Origin: Rhea pennata
Taxonomy: Eukaryota > Chordata > Aves > Rheiformes > Rheidae
Length of the DNA stretch: 64,000 bases
Direction: 5' to 3'
NCBI RefSeq assembly: GCF_028389875.1
Contig: NC_084665.1
Span: 4,485,001 to 4,549,000, forward strand
In this document: one piece after another, positions 22,621 through 34,639 of the stretch
Layout: every line of letters begins with the position of its first letter
Position numbering within the stretch: the stretch's first letter is position 1
Made by a program: the position numbers and the translations under genes
The notes under the pieces: model-generated
The model's database searches: none
The model's input: the letters and a program-made list of their open reading frames with translations, nothing else
What the model was told of the DNA's origin: nothing

Positions 22621-24280
22621 TTGCCTGCAGAGCGCGAAGCGATCAACTGCATTAAGGGTGACATCGTGAAGATGGTTTGAGTTTGCATGCGGGAGGCAGT
22701 TGCGCGTCTAGCTAAATATGTCGGAGAGCGGCAAAAGTGGGGTACATGTTTGCTAACAAAACTGCGGCCCGAGCATTGCTCCGACGTGCTGCAGCAGCCC
22801 GAGGCGGGGGCAAGGGGAGCGTTTCCCCGGGCGGCACCGGCTCCGGCGGCCGCTCCCCGGCAGAGGCAGCGCTTTCGGTTTTGCCTCTGCAAACCCAAGA
22901 CACAGGGGCGAACTCTGGGGTTTGGGGGACCTGGGGGGATTTTTTTTCCTTTTTCTTTTGTTTTCCTTTTTCTTTCTTTTTTCTTTTCTTTTTTTTTTTC
23001 TTCGGGGTGGCAGGAAGCGCTAGGGAGATTTGCGTGAGCAGATGGCGAGTCCCGAAAGGACGGGACATGCCCGGCGCTGCGTTAACTCTACCCCGTCGCC
23101 TGCCTGCGCCCAGCTGCGGGGCTCCCTGCGCGGCTGCGGCGGGGCGGAGGAGGCAGCAGAGCCGGAGTTTCCCTCGCCCTTGCCCGGCACGGAGCCGCTG
23201 GATGCTGCCTGCAGAGAAGTTCAAGCTGAGACGCAATAAAAATACTTCTGACTTTTTTCTTCCTTTCGGGAATAAGGCGCGTAGGGAAATGCCTTGCTCG
23301 AATTTATAGAAAAGTGTCAGCAGTAGCCTCACTACCCGTGTACATTTAAGATTAAAATCTCGTCGTCTGCGTGGGTCCGAGGAGTTTTTAAAACAAAGGT
23401 CTCTAACCGCTTACTCTAAATACACCCATATGTATGTCTGTAGCCTAAAAAGCCTGTGACACCCCCGGAGCTGAACAGTAACTTCTTAAATATCTTCAGT
23501 GAAGGTATAAATAAACCCCTTTACCACTGGTAGTAGACCAAATACTATAGCTCTCTTCCTCTAGAGGCACTTGCGAAAGTTCAGCAGAGGGTAACATTAG
23601 CTTAAAATATTAGATACCTTTTCGTGAGACTTTCCCCACCTCTGCAGGGCTAAGCTTAGCTCTCAGTTCGTGTCTGCGAGCGCAGTGCTGTCCTCGAAGG
23701 AAAATAACAACCTGTCCGATTTTTACTAGCAAGGGACTATAGATAACTCTCTTCCCACTGGACAAAGGAGAAATGAAATTATCTCGCGCCTGCGTTACAA
23801 AACGTGGGACAAGTGTGTTACCCTTTTACAGGAGCTTGTAAGTACTGGCGAGAAAGAACAAGATGCAAATTAGCGGGTAACAAAATAAAATTTCACTTCA
23901 GAATCAGAGCAAATTGAATATTGGTATCTTAGAGTATCTCGGCTGAACTAGAGTAAAACAGAATTTTCCCAGAGCCTTTCCATTTTATGTTTTCTTACAA
24001 ACTAATTTTAAATATTGCCCCGTTCCTATTACCTAACACTTTATTCAGCTTGGCTAATGACCACATTACAGAACTATTTCAGATTGCCTCTATTGCCGAT
24101 TAGAAGGGATAGTCATTAATTGGAGCAGAGATCTGGAGCTGTTAAACCCGTCGCTTTCGGGGGCGGCGGGGAGCGGGGGGGGGGGGATATGTGGGCTTTC
24201 TCAAGGTTCAGGCTTGGCGTTCAATTAGCGAAGACGAATTTCTGCGAACAATATAGGTAAACCTGGGCATAAATCACCCG
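22621..24280. other. Intergenic: CpG block then AT-rich sequence
   Basis: A CpG-rich block at 22780-23240 is interrupted by a T-rich tract at 22940-23000. AT-rich unique sequence at 23240-24130 has many homeodomain-type ATTA cores, then a short GC/G run at 24160-24187. No gene is seen. Confidence 0.7.
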
Positions 24281-24290
24281 CACTTCATAA

Positions 24291-24380
24291 GAAAAGAAAA
24301 GAAAAGAAAAGAAAAGAAAAGAAAAGAAAAGAAAAGAAAAGAAAAGAAAAGAAAAGAAAAGAAAAGAAAAGAAAAGAAAA
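24291..24380 (+). repeat. (GAAAA)18 pentanucleotide microsatellite
   Basis: Eighteen perfect GAAAA units over 90 bp, with partly degenerate continuation to about 24400. It reads open in several frames only because it lacks stop codons on one strand. Confidence 0.95.
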
Positions 24381-24399
24381 GAGAAAAAGAAAAGAAGAA

Positions 24400-25120
24400 A
24401 GCTCAGCTCGCCCTGCTCGGGTCGCCAGCGCGCTGCGCCGAGGCTTCTCACCGGCCCCAGCCGTCGGGGCCCAGCGGCCCCCCGGCCCCGGCGCCCCCCG
24501 GCCCCGGCGGCCCCCGGCGCGGCCCCGGCTCAGCGCCGGCCCCGCCGACAGCACCCCGGGGCCGGGGCCGGGGCCGGGGCCGGGGCCGGGGCCCGTCCCG
24601 CAGCTCCCGCGGGGCGGCAGGGGGGAGCGGGGTGCCCCGGGCGCCCCCTCCCGCAGGAAGGGCCCGCGGGGCGCCGCCGCGCCGATCCCTGCAGCTGCTG
24701 CGCGATCCGAGACTTTTGCATAATTGCATATTGACTTTACTAAATGGCTCCGCGGAGCTAGCAGACATCCAGCTTTTCCACCCGCAAACGATTCTCCCGG
24801 CAGGAAAAAAAAAAAAAAAAAAAAAAAAAAAGCTGCAAAACAGCTCAAAGTTGCTGTTGCTCCTTCTCTTGGCAACGCTCCGCGCTATTGCCGGCGCTCG
24901 GCCGGCTGCTCTCTCGGCGGTTTGCTGCGGCCCCCGGCCCCGGGGGGCAGCCGAGCCCGCCAGGCCCCGCGCCGCCCTGCAAGGGGCCCCCAGAGGTCTG
25001 GGGCAGAGGGTGGCACAGGGGAACCCGAGGGCGCCCCGAGAGGCCGCTTGCTTCCAGCTGCGCCCCGCGCCCCCTCCCCGAGCCCTCGGGTAGGCTGGCT
25101 CTGCGCGACAAGCTCTAACC
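24400..25120. promoter_or_regulatory. CpG-rich block upstream of MEIS1
   Basis: CpG-dense sequence containing a GGGGCC hexamer repeat at 24558-24593, an A27 run at 24805-24831 and further GC-rich sequence to 25100. It looks like an outlying CpG island of the MEIS1 domain. No gene is recognised. Confidence 0.5.
24558..24593 (+). repeat. GGGGCC hexanucleotide repeat, 6 units
   Basis: Six perfect GGGGCC units in a row. The same unit expands in human C9orf72; the loci are unrelated. It can form a G-quadruplex on the plus strand. Confidence 0.95.
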
Positions 25121-25338
25121 GCGCTTTGAAGACAGCTTTCTCCTTCCCTTATCCTCAGCTTAGCAGGGGGCACAAGAGAGGGGGTCAGATAGGGACCCAA
25201 ACTCTCCAGAAGGGGCATTTCTACACGCAAGCAGAGAAACTCCTCGTAGGACAGTCAGCTCTGCTCTCTTCTGCTGCAAGATTATTTCTTTGCATTTAGA
25301 CGTTAGTTCAAGTAAATACTGTTTTTCTTTTCTTTTCT

Positions 25339-25372
<34 letters not shown>

Positions 25373-26079
25373 GGTGTGACCGCGAGGGCTTTCACCACAC
25401 TTTGGGGGAGGCTGTTCCACAATTCAACCTTACGCTTCCATTTCCAAAGGTATTCAGGTTCTTGTCTCAACATTGCCAGGAAGAACGGTCTTCACTTTTA
25501 GCAAGGGGCTTTAGTCGCCTCATTCCTGCTAGCGCTATAAACCATCTTTAACAAACACGGATAGGCAAGTTGCATTTCGGAAGCTCCTGAGAGGCTGAGT
25601 CTCCCTGACAGTCACTAGGATTACGTGCCTACGTGCTCCGGTCAGCTCTGAAAAGAGACGCGACCCTCCGAAAGTAGAGAGATGCGCTGTAGCATGTGCA
25701 GACACATCTTTGAACATGTGCGCTGTGGAGCCGCAACAGCACGGTGGCCAGCGGGCACCGAGAGCCAGGCCAGCAGGCGAAAGCATCTCTCCGCCTCGCT
25801 CCTCTTCTTCCCTGCCCTCAAAACAGCACTTTTATGCCGCTCGGGATGCGAACAGGACCGGAGGGAAGGAAGTTTCCCAGGGCGCGTTCGCCCTGCCTGC
25901 AGAGAAAGCTGAGCTGTGCAGGTGCGTTGGGCTACCTTGCTCTTTGCTTTCCCCTTCCGCTTCTACCACTGCTTTTAATTTGACCTTGCTTGAGCGCATC
26001 CACGGAGCTGGCACCGTACATATACGTTAAGCCAAACGGTGCGCAACGGCTCACTGCACTGGGGGTGCCACCGCAGCAT
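25121..26079. other. Intergenic sequence with T29 run
   Basis: Unique sequence of mixed composition with a T29 run at 25344-25372. No exon, gene or recognised repeat was found. Confidence 0.7.
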
Positions 26080-26089
26080 GTGACCATCT

Positions 26090-26220
26090 CACAAGCACGT
26101 GTGTGACAGAGGAATCTCTCATTTCACAGCCAGAAGAGTTGAAGCACGGAGGGTTTTCAGAGGACTTGACCAAGAAACTCTGTTGTGGAGCTAGGAATAT
26201 GATGCAGATATTCTGCCTCT
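26090..26220 (-). repeat. MIR-like SINE relic (antisense)
   Basis: The plus strand resembles the reverse of MIR: catttcacag..., gaagcacggaggg, acttgaccaag, then gtggagctaggaat, in the same order as the familiar fragment with cacagatgaggaaactg, ttgcccaaggtcac and gcagagctgggat. It is heavily diverged, and the borders are approximate. Confidence 0.45.
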
Positions 26221-28360
26221 CAGGCCTACGCTTGAAGACAAGCTGTTCTCAACTCTCTCTTCATTTATGCAAAAAGAGCATCTCTGGACCTCATCCAGAT
26301 CTCTCTCCCCTCTGAATATCTTGTTTTAAATTATTTTTCCCATATCACCCTGCATCATTTTTCTCCTTTTATGTTTCCAAGTTGAAGTTTATTATGCTTT
26401 ATTACAGCCGTCTGCATTGCTGATCATTTGTATCTCTTTCTCTCGTTTTCCTGTCCTTGCAATATCTGAAACGCTCTTTTCTTTGGTACTGCTTTCACAT
26501 TTTATTAGCATGCAGATCACCCCATTTTTCCACCAAGCCCTTTCTGCCTTTTTTCGTATTCTCACCAAACTTCGGGCTGCTACTGTTGCTTTTACTCTGC
26601 TGTACAGCACAACTAGATTTTTATTTGGGCTCTTCCTTGCATGGTACGCCTTCCTATCGATCAAGAGACTCTCACAAGGTTTTACCAGTGCCAGCTATAC
26701 TGTGTTGCCATTAGTGTTACATTTCTAGTTATTCTTGCTTCTTCTCAAAGCCTTTGAAGTCATGTAGAGACAATTTGATTCATTAGTACACACGGGCTTG
26801 CAGTAACTCTAGCTTCTGCTTTATTTTCTGTATTAGAAGCACATGTCGGACCCCGTAAGTTAGGGGAAAGCTCCACCATCTGCCTTTCTGACATAGTTCA
26901 AATTCTGCTCCAAACTCCTGCCCTCGTGGAACTCGAGTGACCGGCAGCTTGCTCCCACCACGCTGCACAGCCGTTACAGGAGCTGCAGCTGCACTGAGCA
27001 TTTCCGTACTGAGACGTCTCTTCTTTGCAGGTAGGCCACTGGGACGTTGGGCTTGGCTCCTTCCCGAGGACCTGCCTGGAAGGCTTGCTCGCTTTCTTGA
27101 CTCAGGTGGCTCCTCCCAAAGCCATGTGCCACTTACCATCCTCAAAAGGTGGCAAGGTGGGTGTCACAGAGAGGAAGTACACCTTCACCAGCATTGCTGG
27201 CTCGGTCGTTCTGTGCTGCCCGTGGTTGGCCTTCGGCTGCTGTTTCAGCCATCTCAGCCCTTAGCTCGACAGAGCAGGGCTCCCAGGCATTTATCCGCTC
27301 TCATTTACCTCTTCATTGCTCACTGGCTTCGTGCAACCTTGAGTTCCTCCAAACACAGTGAAAGATCACCACTAACAGCCACTAATTCTCAAAGGAACGT
27401 TATCTTGTCAGTGTATTAATAGTATGTCAGTGTTTTGAGTCAGCGAAGCCTTAAGAAAATGCTGGTGCATGAGCCACCATTACTTGTTACACTGTGAGTG
27501 CGGTTTCTACTTCCTGGTGCTTTTTCTAAAGCTCTTCTTACCTGCTTGTCTCTAAATGCAGATTTTGGTTCAGAAGCCAAGCCTTCCTGCCTCATGTTTT
27601 CCCTTGGATCCCTTCCCCGCTTCTTGAAAAGGTTGCCTACTGATGTCGCTTTGAAGTTCCTCTGTGACACATCGGCTGCACTTGGTGGCCCTTCCTTTTG
27701 GCTGATGTCACCTTTGGAGTCCCTCTCCCGTGGGCTAAGAGTCATGTTGCCTTCAACGTGCTTTGATCAAAACGAAATCTATTTACAAGCACCTGACTAG
27801 TCGGCACACACAGGCCCACGGGTTTTCAGCCAAACCTAGCCAGCATAAAAATACGCAGGCTTAGCTGCAGGTAGGTTCTTAAATGAGATAAGACAAGGCA
27901 AAACCCAGAAGAAAAAACATTTCATTTCAATTTCAGAGTAGTGTTTGGTCCCTGTTAGCAGTGGTGCTCAGCTCCAGCAGATCTGGGTGGAGACAGCAGA
28001 AGCCGCTGGAGCCCAGCAGCACTGGAAACCAGGCTTGCTTGCAGCACTTAAAGTAATTTAGCCTGCATATCCTTTAAATGCCGTTGAAAACCCGCTTTCA
28101 TTAGCTGTTCCAGCGAGCTGAAGCAGGTGGGCTTTGTGTTGGGAGGGTTTATTTTCTCTGTGATTATATTGTGATACTCTACTTGTGTCTGCTAAGTTGC
28201 TCTCCTGAAATCAATAAACACAACGTTTGTCCAAGAGTAAATATGAGGCATTTCAGCCCCAAAGAATACCATCTACTTATCAAAGTTTTCCCCTTTCAAG
28301 CATTTCTAACTCTTGAGGGCTGAAGTCTGGTCAAATCCTCCTCTGAGGCCAGGAAGAGGA
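26221..28360. other. Intergenic unique sequence
   Basis: Mixed, moderately AT-rich sequence. Frames of about 100 codons here show no recognisable domain. No repeat or RNA gene was identified. Confidence 0.7.
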
Positions 28361-28380
28361 GGAGGAGGAGGAAGGCGCCT

Positions 28381-28393
28381 GTTGCCAGGCGAC
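28381..28393 (+). promoter_or_regulatory. RFX X-box-like site
   Basis: GTTGCC, one spacer base, then GGCGAC fits the imperfect inverted-repeat RFX motif (GTNRCC spacer RGYAAC) with one mismatch. It lies 50 bp before the candidate ATG at 28444; X-boxes usually sit close to start sites of ciliary genes. Confidence 0.4.
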
Positions 28394-28443
28394 TTTGCAT
28401 AAAGCATCTTTTCTTTAAGCCTTCCAGCCTGGCCGCAAGGAGG

Positions 28444-29125
28444 ATGGGTCCCACCTTGGACGAGCTGCAGAAAACACAGCTGGAGACAAAGCGGGCGCTG
28501 ACAAAGTACGTTCCCCGTTTCCTCGAGCCTTGCAACCGTGCCGCCGCGGGCGCCCTTCGATGGGCCGCGGCGCCGGGCGACCGGCGTCGGCCGCTCCTCT
28601 CCGCTCGCCTCTTCCCGCTCGCGACCTCCGCGGCTTTCCATCCCGGAGGCGGCAGCTCCTGCCTCCTGCCCGGCGCGCGTGGGTGAGCGCTACACGGTTT
28701 TCTGTTGTTTTTGCTGCCGCCTTCAGAGGCCTTCGTCGCTCTGGCCCTTTGCCAAAGGATCCTGTCTCCCTCGCTTTAGCTTCTTACCCCCAGAAGGGGA
28801 GAGCTGGAATCTGTTTCAACGTTTTCTTCTTTTTATTTGTTCTCTTCTTTTCCGCTGAGCCTGTCATTTAGTTCTGCTGACACACACGGTTAACCCCGTA
28901 GTGGGAAGCTACTCAGAAATGCTCCCTGAAGATACCGGGTTGCATCACCGCGGCCTCTGGTTTTGATGCTCGGGGTTTTCTTCCCTCCTCCCCCCAGACT
29001 CACAAAAGTGACGGATTACGAAGGACACCTTGGGTTCCCCGCAGAGCTGCTACCCGGCCAGAAAAAAAGGTGCTCGGTTTCACCGTCGGCAGCAGAGCCC
29101 GCAACACCCAAAATCAGGGCTCCAG
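28444..29125 (+). CDS. Speculative two-exon coding start (unknown protein)
   Basis: Exon A would be 28444-28505, coding MGPTLDELQKTQLETKRALT, with donor GTACGT. Exon B would start at 28998 after a strong pyrimidine tract ending CCCCCCAG and continue in the same frame as KLTKVTDYEGHLGFPAELLP. Its end could be 29069 or 29125, and both donors are mediocre. I do not recognise the protein. The first exon looks helical and charged; an X-box-like site and a GC-rich stretch flank it. No further exons could be joined with confidence. The alternative is a noncoding transcript or chance. Confidence 0.2.
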
Positions 29126-29534
29126 GTGCGCGCCGGGCACCGGGTAACTGCCCGGTCCCGCTCCCTGCGGGACACTGAACACGAGCTTATTCACAGGCTC
29201 CTTTTATGCCTGCACAGGGACACGAAGGCGCAAATTTACGTGTGCTGGTGTGCATTAACTCCTGTCCTGACCAGTACTAATTACCACTAATTATGTGGGA
29301 CAGTGTTAATTCTCCTAGCAGCGTTACTGCTGGCCTTACGCTTCGGAAAGTGCCTTCGGGTGAGGTAGCTTACTTTGAAAAGATATTTATGTGGGGAATA
29401 AATACAGAGCAGCTAATACACTGTAAATTTACACCGCAGGGTAGCGGTATAAATTTTAGAGACTAAAACACTAAGGTCTCTGGGCATGAAGACAGACAAA
29501 CCCTTGAGTAAGAGCTACTCAATAGAAAGGGTGG
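29126..29534. other. Intergenic unique sequence
   Basis: Unremarkable mixed sequence; nothing recognised. Confidence 0.6.
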
Positions 29535-29645
29535 CAGGATCACCCTACGTGATCTTGGGAAAGTAATTTTGATCTGGCATTTCTCGCCCGTAAAATTGGA
29601 AAAATAATACATCCCTAACCATCTCCGGGGTGTAGTATTTATTTT
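29535..29645 (+). repeat. MIR-like SINE relic (sense)
   Basis: gatcttgggaaagtaattt, ctggcatttct and cgtaaaattggaaaaataa followed by a ccggggtgtagta stretch match the order of the MIR core (gaccttgggcaagt, cctcagttt, tgtaaaatggggataa, agggttgt). The divergence indicates an ancient copy. Confidence 0.65.
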
Positions 29646-32600
29646 GTCTGCCCTGCCAATCATTCTCGTCGCTTTAAAAAAATAGCCTCCAAACCCGGAT
29701 TGGTTTTATGCGTTTGCAGTATAGGACATAAAAGACATAAAACCATCATATTTCTCTATACTGCATTTTCCCCGCTGTGCCGTACCGTCAGCACAAGCGC
29801 TGTGGTGTGCGGAGGCTCCGCTCTTTGCCGAAAGGGCGAATCGAGACGCCTAAAGCGCTTCAGCACCTCGGCCGAGCGGCGCCGCTGAGCCCCAAGCCAT
29901 TGCCGCGCCGCACGCCTCTTCCCCGTTTCGGCCGGGGTGAGACGCCCCGAGTTTTTTCAGCGGGACCATGGGAAGGGGCTCGCGCCCCTCTGCGGCCGCG
30001 GAGCAGCCGGGGACGTCCCGCGCGCTCGGCCGCCCGTCGGACGGCGGCGCGGCGCCGTGCTGCCGAGGCCGGGCGCAGCTCTCTCCGCAGGACCGCCGGC
30101 TGGGAAGAGAGGAAGAGCGGGGGGAAAAAACCAGGGGGCTCTCTGCGAAGGCGCCTGGCTGCGGGGCTTTACTGGTGTGTCGCTGCCGCCGGCGTTTAAC
30201 GGGATCCCTGCCGCTGGCCGACGCCGGAATCGGATCTGGCCTTTGAACCCAGCCAGCGGGTAATTTGCAGAGCGGAAGCAATATTGCATCGTTTGAGCTG
30301 CGTTATCTGCGAGCATCTGGCCATCAAGATCTTCCTCGCCGATTGCCGAGCGGGGAGGAAACGCTGTCACGCGGCGGAGGAAGTCACGCGCGCCGGGTTT
30401 CCGCGTCCAGCCCTGCCGCTGCTTTCCGGCATTATCCTCGAGCGAATCGCAGCTCTCTGCTCCCGCGGAATCGGAAAGAATTACCCTTTGGGGATGTTGT
30501 CAGGCTTAATGGATGTTTATAAATTGCTCTAACAGAAGGTGCTATGTCAGTGAAAAGTGCTCTTCCCGACGATTATTCAAACGCTTATTAAAACGCGTTC
30601 TGCTCCATGCTTTCCCTTGCCTTGCATGGGAGCAGGCTGAAAGATTTGGGTTTTGTGGGAAAGCGCGAGAGCCTTCTCCCTCCTTACGGTGCCGGAGTGG
30701 CAAGAGGACGGAGCTGAGGACCTCTGGCATGCAGGTAGGTTTTCATCCCTGGCCCTCAGGCTCGGAGCCAAGCTGCAAGCCCTGGCAGACCTCCGGCTGG
30801 CACGTTCTCGTCGGGAAGACGGGCCGCGGATTAATGCCGCCTACCGCGGCTCAAATTTGCATCTATCATTTACGTAGCTTTGCCCCTGGTGGAGCTGGGT
30901 ATCATCCTTTATTGAGAATTATTCTTACTGTATATTTAAGCATTAAAAATGAATATGTGTGTGTGATAAAACTTAGGGAATAATTTATAAACAGCAAACG
31001 TAGCATGAGATATGGAGTGCCTGACTGTCCTGCAAAGCTGAGCAAATGCCTATATAACACCAGGAAGCTTCTTCCTTCATGGATGTTTCATTACATCTCC
31101 CTGAACTCTTAAGGGCTGCTGGTAGCCCCCCACCGTCTGCCAGGGTCTGGTGGCATTTCCAGGCATTAAAAGCTGAAGAAGACATTATAGATTGTTGCAG
31201 ATTTAGCTGCCCCGGTCTGAAACTTGGCATGTGAGCTGCCACCCTGGACACAACGCTTTTTGCCCTGTACAACTGCCTCCCCCCAGACAGCATCTGGAAT
31301 GAGTGATCACTTGACTTCTGCCAACTTCTGAATCCGAAACATTAGCTGTGGATACGAAAAACACGGATTTCCTGTTAAGAATTCTTATTCAAAATGTATG
31401 ACAGCCACCAGGGCAAAGAATTTTATGAGTGGGGGCAAAAAGCCACGGCAAGTAATAATTATCATTGTTTCTAATTAAAGCGCACTTGCTTGCTCCTGCC
31501 GTTATTTTTAGAGGACGAGAGGGAGCTGAGAGCTTCTGCAGGGCTCAGTGATTGCTACCAAACTCCCTCGCTGCAGCTCAGCCCTGCCGCTGGGAGTGCT
31601 GGGTGGCGGGTTATGTCCCTGCTAACATTTTGATTTTGGCCGTTTTTCTCCCCGAGGGGATGCTTTTCCCTCCACCTCCTTCCGTTACACCAGGTAATTT
31701 CTCATTGCCTCCAAAGACGGCTGCTGGGATGAACACAGCCTCCGCTAATCACCGAGGCCCGTGCATTGCAGGGTCCGACACAAACGCCCAGGCTGGCCCT
31801 GTTCACACGGCTTTTGCAAAGACTGAAGCACCCCCGGCCCCGGTTCTGTAGAAAAGCCCATCGACATAAAAACCTGGAGATCTTCGAGATCTTCTCTGCA
31901 AAGGTGCTGGCAGCGGGGCCGCATGGAGGCTGCTTCAGCTGGCTCCTCCGGAGGTGGAAGGATCCCGCTTCGAGATAGCAGATGACACGATTAATCCTTT
32001 CACTTGTAATTTGCATCGAAGACAACCGGCGCCCGCCTGTGCACGCACCAGGATCTTCCATCCCGGCCTTGGACCGTACAGGACCAAACAGGTCATGCTC
32101 CGAGGGGCTCTGGCACCTCGGCAGTGGTGCGACGGCGCTAGCTGGCAGGTCTGTTAGATGCCTGATGGCTACCGATAGCTCCTTCCAGCATGTGCAGCAT
32201 ACAGTACGATACCCTGCTCTTCCTCCTCCTCTCCCTCTGTGGAGCTGGGTTTTGCCAGCGAGAGGCATTGAAGCGCAAGGGTGTGCAACACAGATAAACC
32301 CGAGCAGCTCCTAGGCTGCTTTTCTTTCCCACCACCTCCTCTGCAACATTGCCTGGCCCGTTCTTCTTTAATAAACGGGTCGCTTCCTTTCATTTGTCAT
32401 CATGGGCTGATGCCGCGCGGGGCTCTGCAGCCCAGGCGACATGGGCACCGTGCACCCAGGGGGCTGGCGCGGGGCCGACAGCGCGCGGCGTGCTGGGTCG
32501 GACGCGGCCCCCGAACGCCCCGCGGCCTCGGCACAAACACACCGACCGGGCTTGGGAAAGGGCGCCGAGCCCCCGCAGCCTTCCTGCCAAGAGGAGAGGC

Positions 32601-33569
32601 TCAAAGGCGCCTCCTCAGCCTCTGCAGCTTCCCTACCCTTCCCAGCCAGGACTCTCAAGGGGGCTTGAGGTCATCCCCTCCCTCCCCCCCCAAAAAAAAA
32701 ATTACTGTCAGCAACCCCTCGGTTTGTTCGAGGAGTTCAGGAATGAGATGCACTTCTTCCTTGCCAGAAAGATGTTCAGGCAGAAACTCTCTTGGCAGAA
32801 ACGTATGCATTTTCTGGCCCCATCAGCGCATTTGGATCCACTCTGTTACACCGGGTGATGCAATCCTTGTGTATCTCAATACAAACACATATGAAGACAT
32901 TTCTCACTTTTTCAGGTGGCCAGACCTGCTTTCCTACGACATTGTAACGTGCTCTATACGTGCCTGTTGTTAGTACTACTTACATCATCAGAGAACAAAA
33001 TAATCCAGTATTAAGAAGAAATAAACATCATTATTTTTGCCCTTCAACAAGCAGGTGTCATTAATTCTGCTTCTTATCAGCCCTGCTAGTCTTCTTTTGC
33101 TATACCTCAGCTTGGAAGCTGCTGAAGCCCACTTTCTTGCAGAAGTCAGAGCGAAGGTTTCCCTTCAGCAGATCCACTGCCGTTCTGCAGCCACAGCCAG
33201 CCCGCGCTTGTTTTGCCATTGCGTTCCAGAGGCTGCCAAGTGTCTCGAGAACTGACGTTAAAGCTGACGGGCACCGGCCTTTCTTCAGCTTTTCCAGCTA
33301 TCATTTTCTATGCAGGGTCTCAGTTCGGACCAATGCGTTTTATACATGTGTCGAATGGATCTATGTCTTTTCAGAGGGGCAGGAGCACGAGAAGGAGCCC
33401 CAGAGGCAGCTCTCCAAAGCCCGACTTCACCAACAGCATTTTCTCTAAAAATCCCCTCAACACATACACAAACTTCTGCCAGTGAAGACCTTCCGCAGAA
33501 GTTTCAGATGCTACCGCCACGGAAAACGCAGGAATATTTCAGAGAGAGTCACGACGACTCCATTAATCA
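29646..33569. other. Intergenic sequence with GC-rich blocks
   Basis: CpG-rich blocks lie at 29870-30190 and 32400-32640. A CTCF-like word is at 30882-30892 and an octamer ATTTGCAT at 30855-30862. The AT-rich stretch 30850-31010 may be regulatory. No gene or RNA is recognised. Confidence 0.65.
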
Positions 33570-33810
33570 CTGCTATTAATAATTTATTTGTCTTTCTGCA
33601 GCCCTTTTCATCCTAAGATATCCAAGGGCTTCCCAAACATTAGCTTAGGCATGAGAGTGTCAGTGGTACTGGAGACAACTGGCAGTACTGGAGCAGCTTT
33701 TTGCGATCTGCAATTTGGCACCCAGGATAAGCTAGTGACTTGCCCAAGACATTAAACCCGGTACTCAGGGCCAGGAGCAGAAGCCAAACCAACCCTGCCC
33801 TGGAATCAAT
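33570..33810 (-). repeat. MIR-like SINE relic (antisense)
   Basis: attaataatttattt..., a ccaagggcttcccaaacatta segment, then ctagtgacttgcccaag and a cccggtactcagg tail follow the order of a reversed MIR element. Strongly diverged; borders approximate. Confidence 0.5.
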
Positions 33811-34639
33811 TTTCAGGCTTTTTGGATGGTTCGTTTCACTTGTTTTTTGAACTAAATCCGTATCTGAGGAGTGGCGGTCTCCTTACAGGAGGCGAGGCGC
33901 TCCTCTCGGTCATCACGCGGCTCTCCCGCGGGAGCCTCTGCGAGACGCACCCCGACGCTCACTCAAACGCGAACACTGGAACACGGTCTTCTTCTGTGGT
34001 CCCGTTTATTTTCTGAAAAACGCTTCTGATTGAGATGCAAAATGCCCTCCAATCACCCCAAAGGCCAGGAGTCCTCCGTTTTTATCTTACTTTTTCACAC
34101 CAGCCCTCATTATAGACCCCCCCAATAATTCAGCTACTGCACCTCTTTCTCATACATCCAGCCGCCTTGCAAAAAGCCAATGAATTGTTCTTGTTCCTAG
34201 TGCAACCACTGAAAATATTTCAAAGTGAAAAGGAATTGACCCAACCTACTGTGCACATTATTTATTCAGAGGTAGTACAAAAACGAGTCCCTGATGTTAC
34301 TAAAACAAATCCTAATAAGTACAGAGAGCATCAATTACAGGCTTCCCTTTATAGTCCTATATATCTCTCTTCCTTTCTAGAGATAGTATCACATGCAAGG
34401 GGGCACTGTGTTGGCTTTCAAATCTATTGAGCTTTCATAATTATAACCTCCATTTTAACCTCTTTTATAGGACATACTATACTGTTGCACGTTATGTTTC
34501 TTGAATCCCAACCAACCCTAGGATAAAGCGTCTTTAAAGCTTGCTTCTTCTAAGACACGCATAAAATGGGCAGTATTAACCATTCATAACATCATGCATA
34601 CATTACACCAGGGTGCAGAGCGTAAGGAAGAGTGAAAGC
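33811..34639. other. Intergenic unique sequence
   Basis: Becomes progressively AT-rich toward 34640. No gene or clear repeat. Confidence 0.65.

Noticed and set aside
24285..24451. Phe/Leu/Ser-rich repeating peptide on the minus strand
   Set aside because: It is simply the translation of the (GAAAA)n microsatellite.
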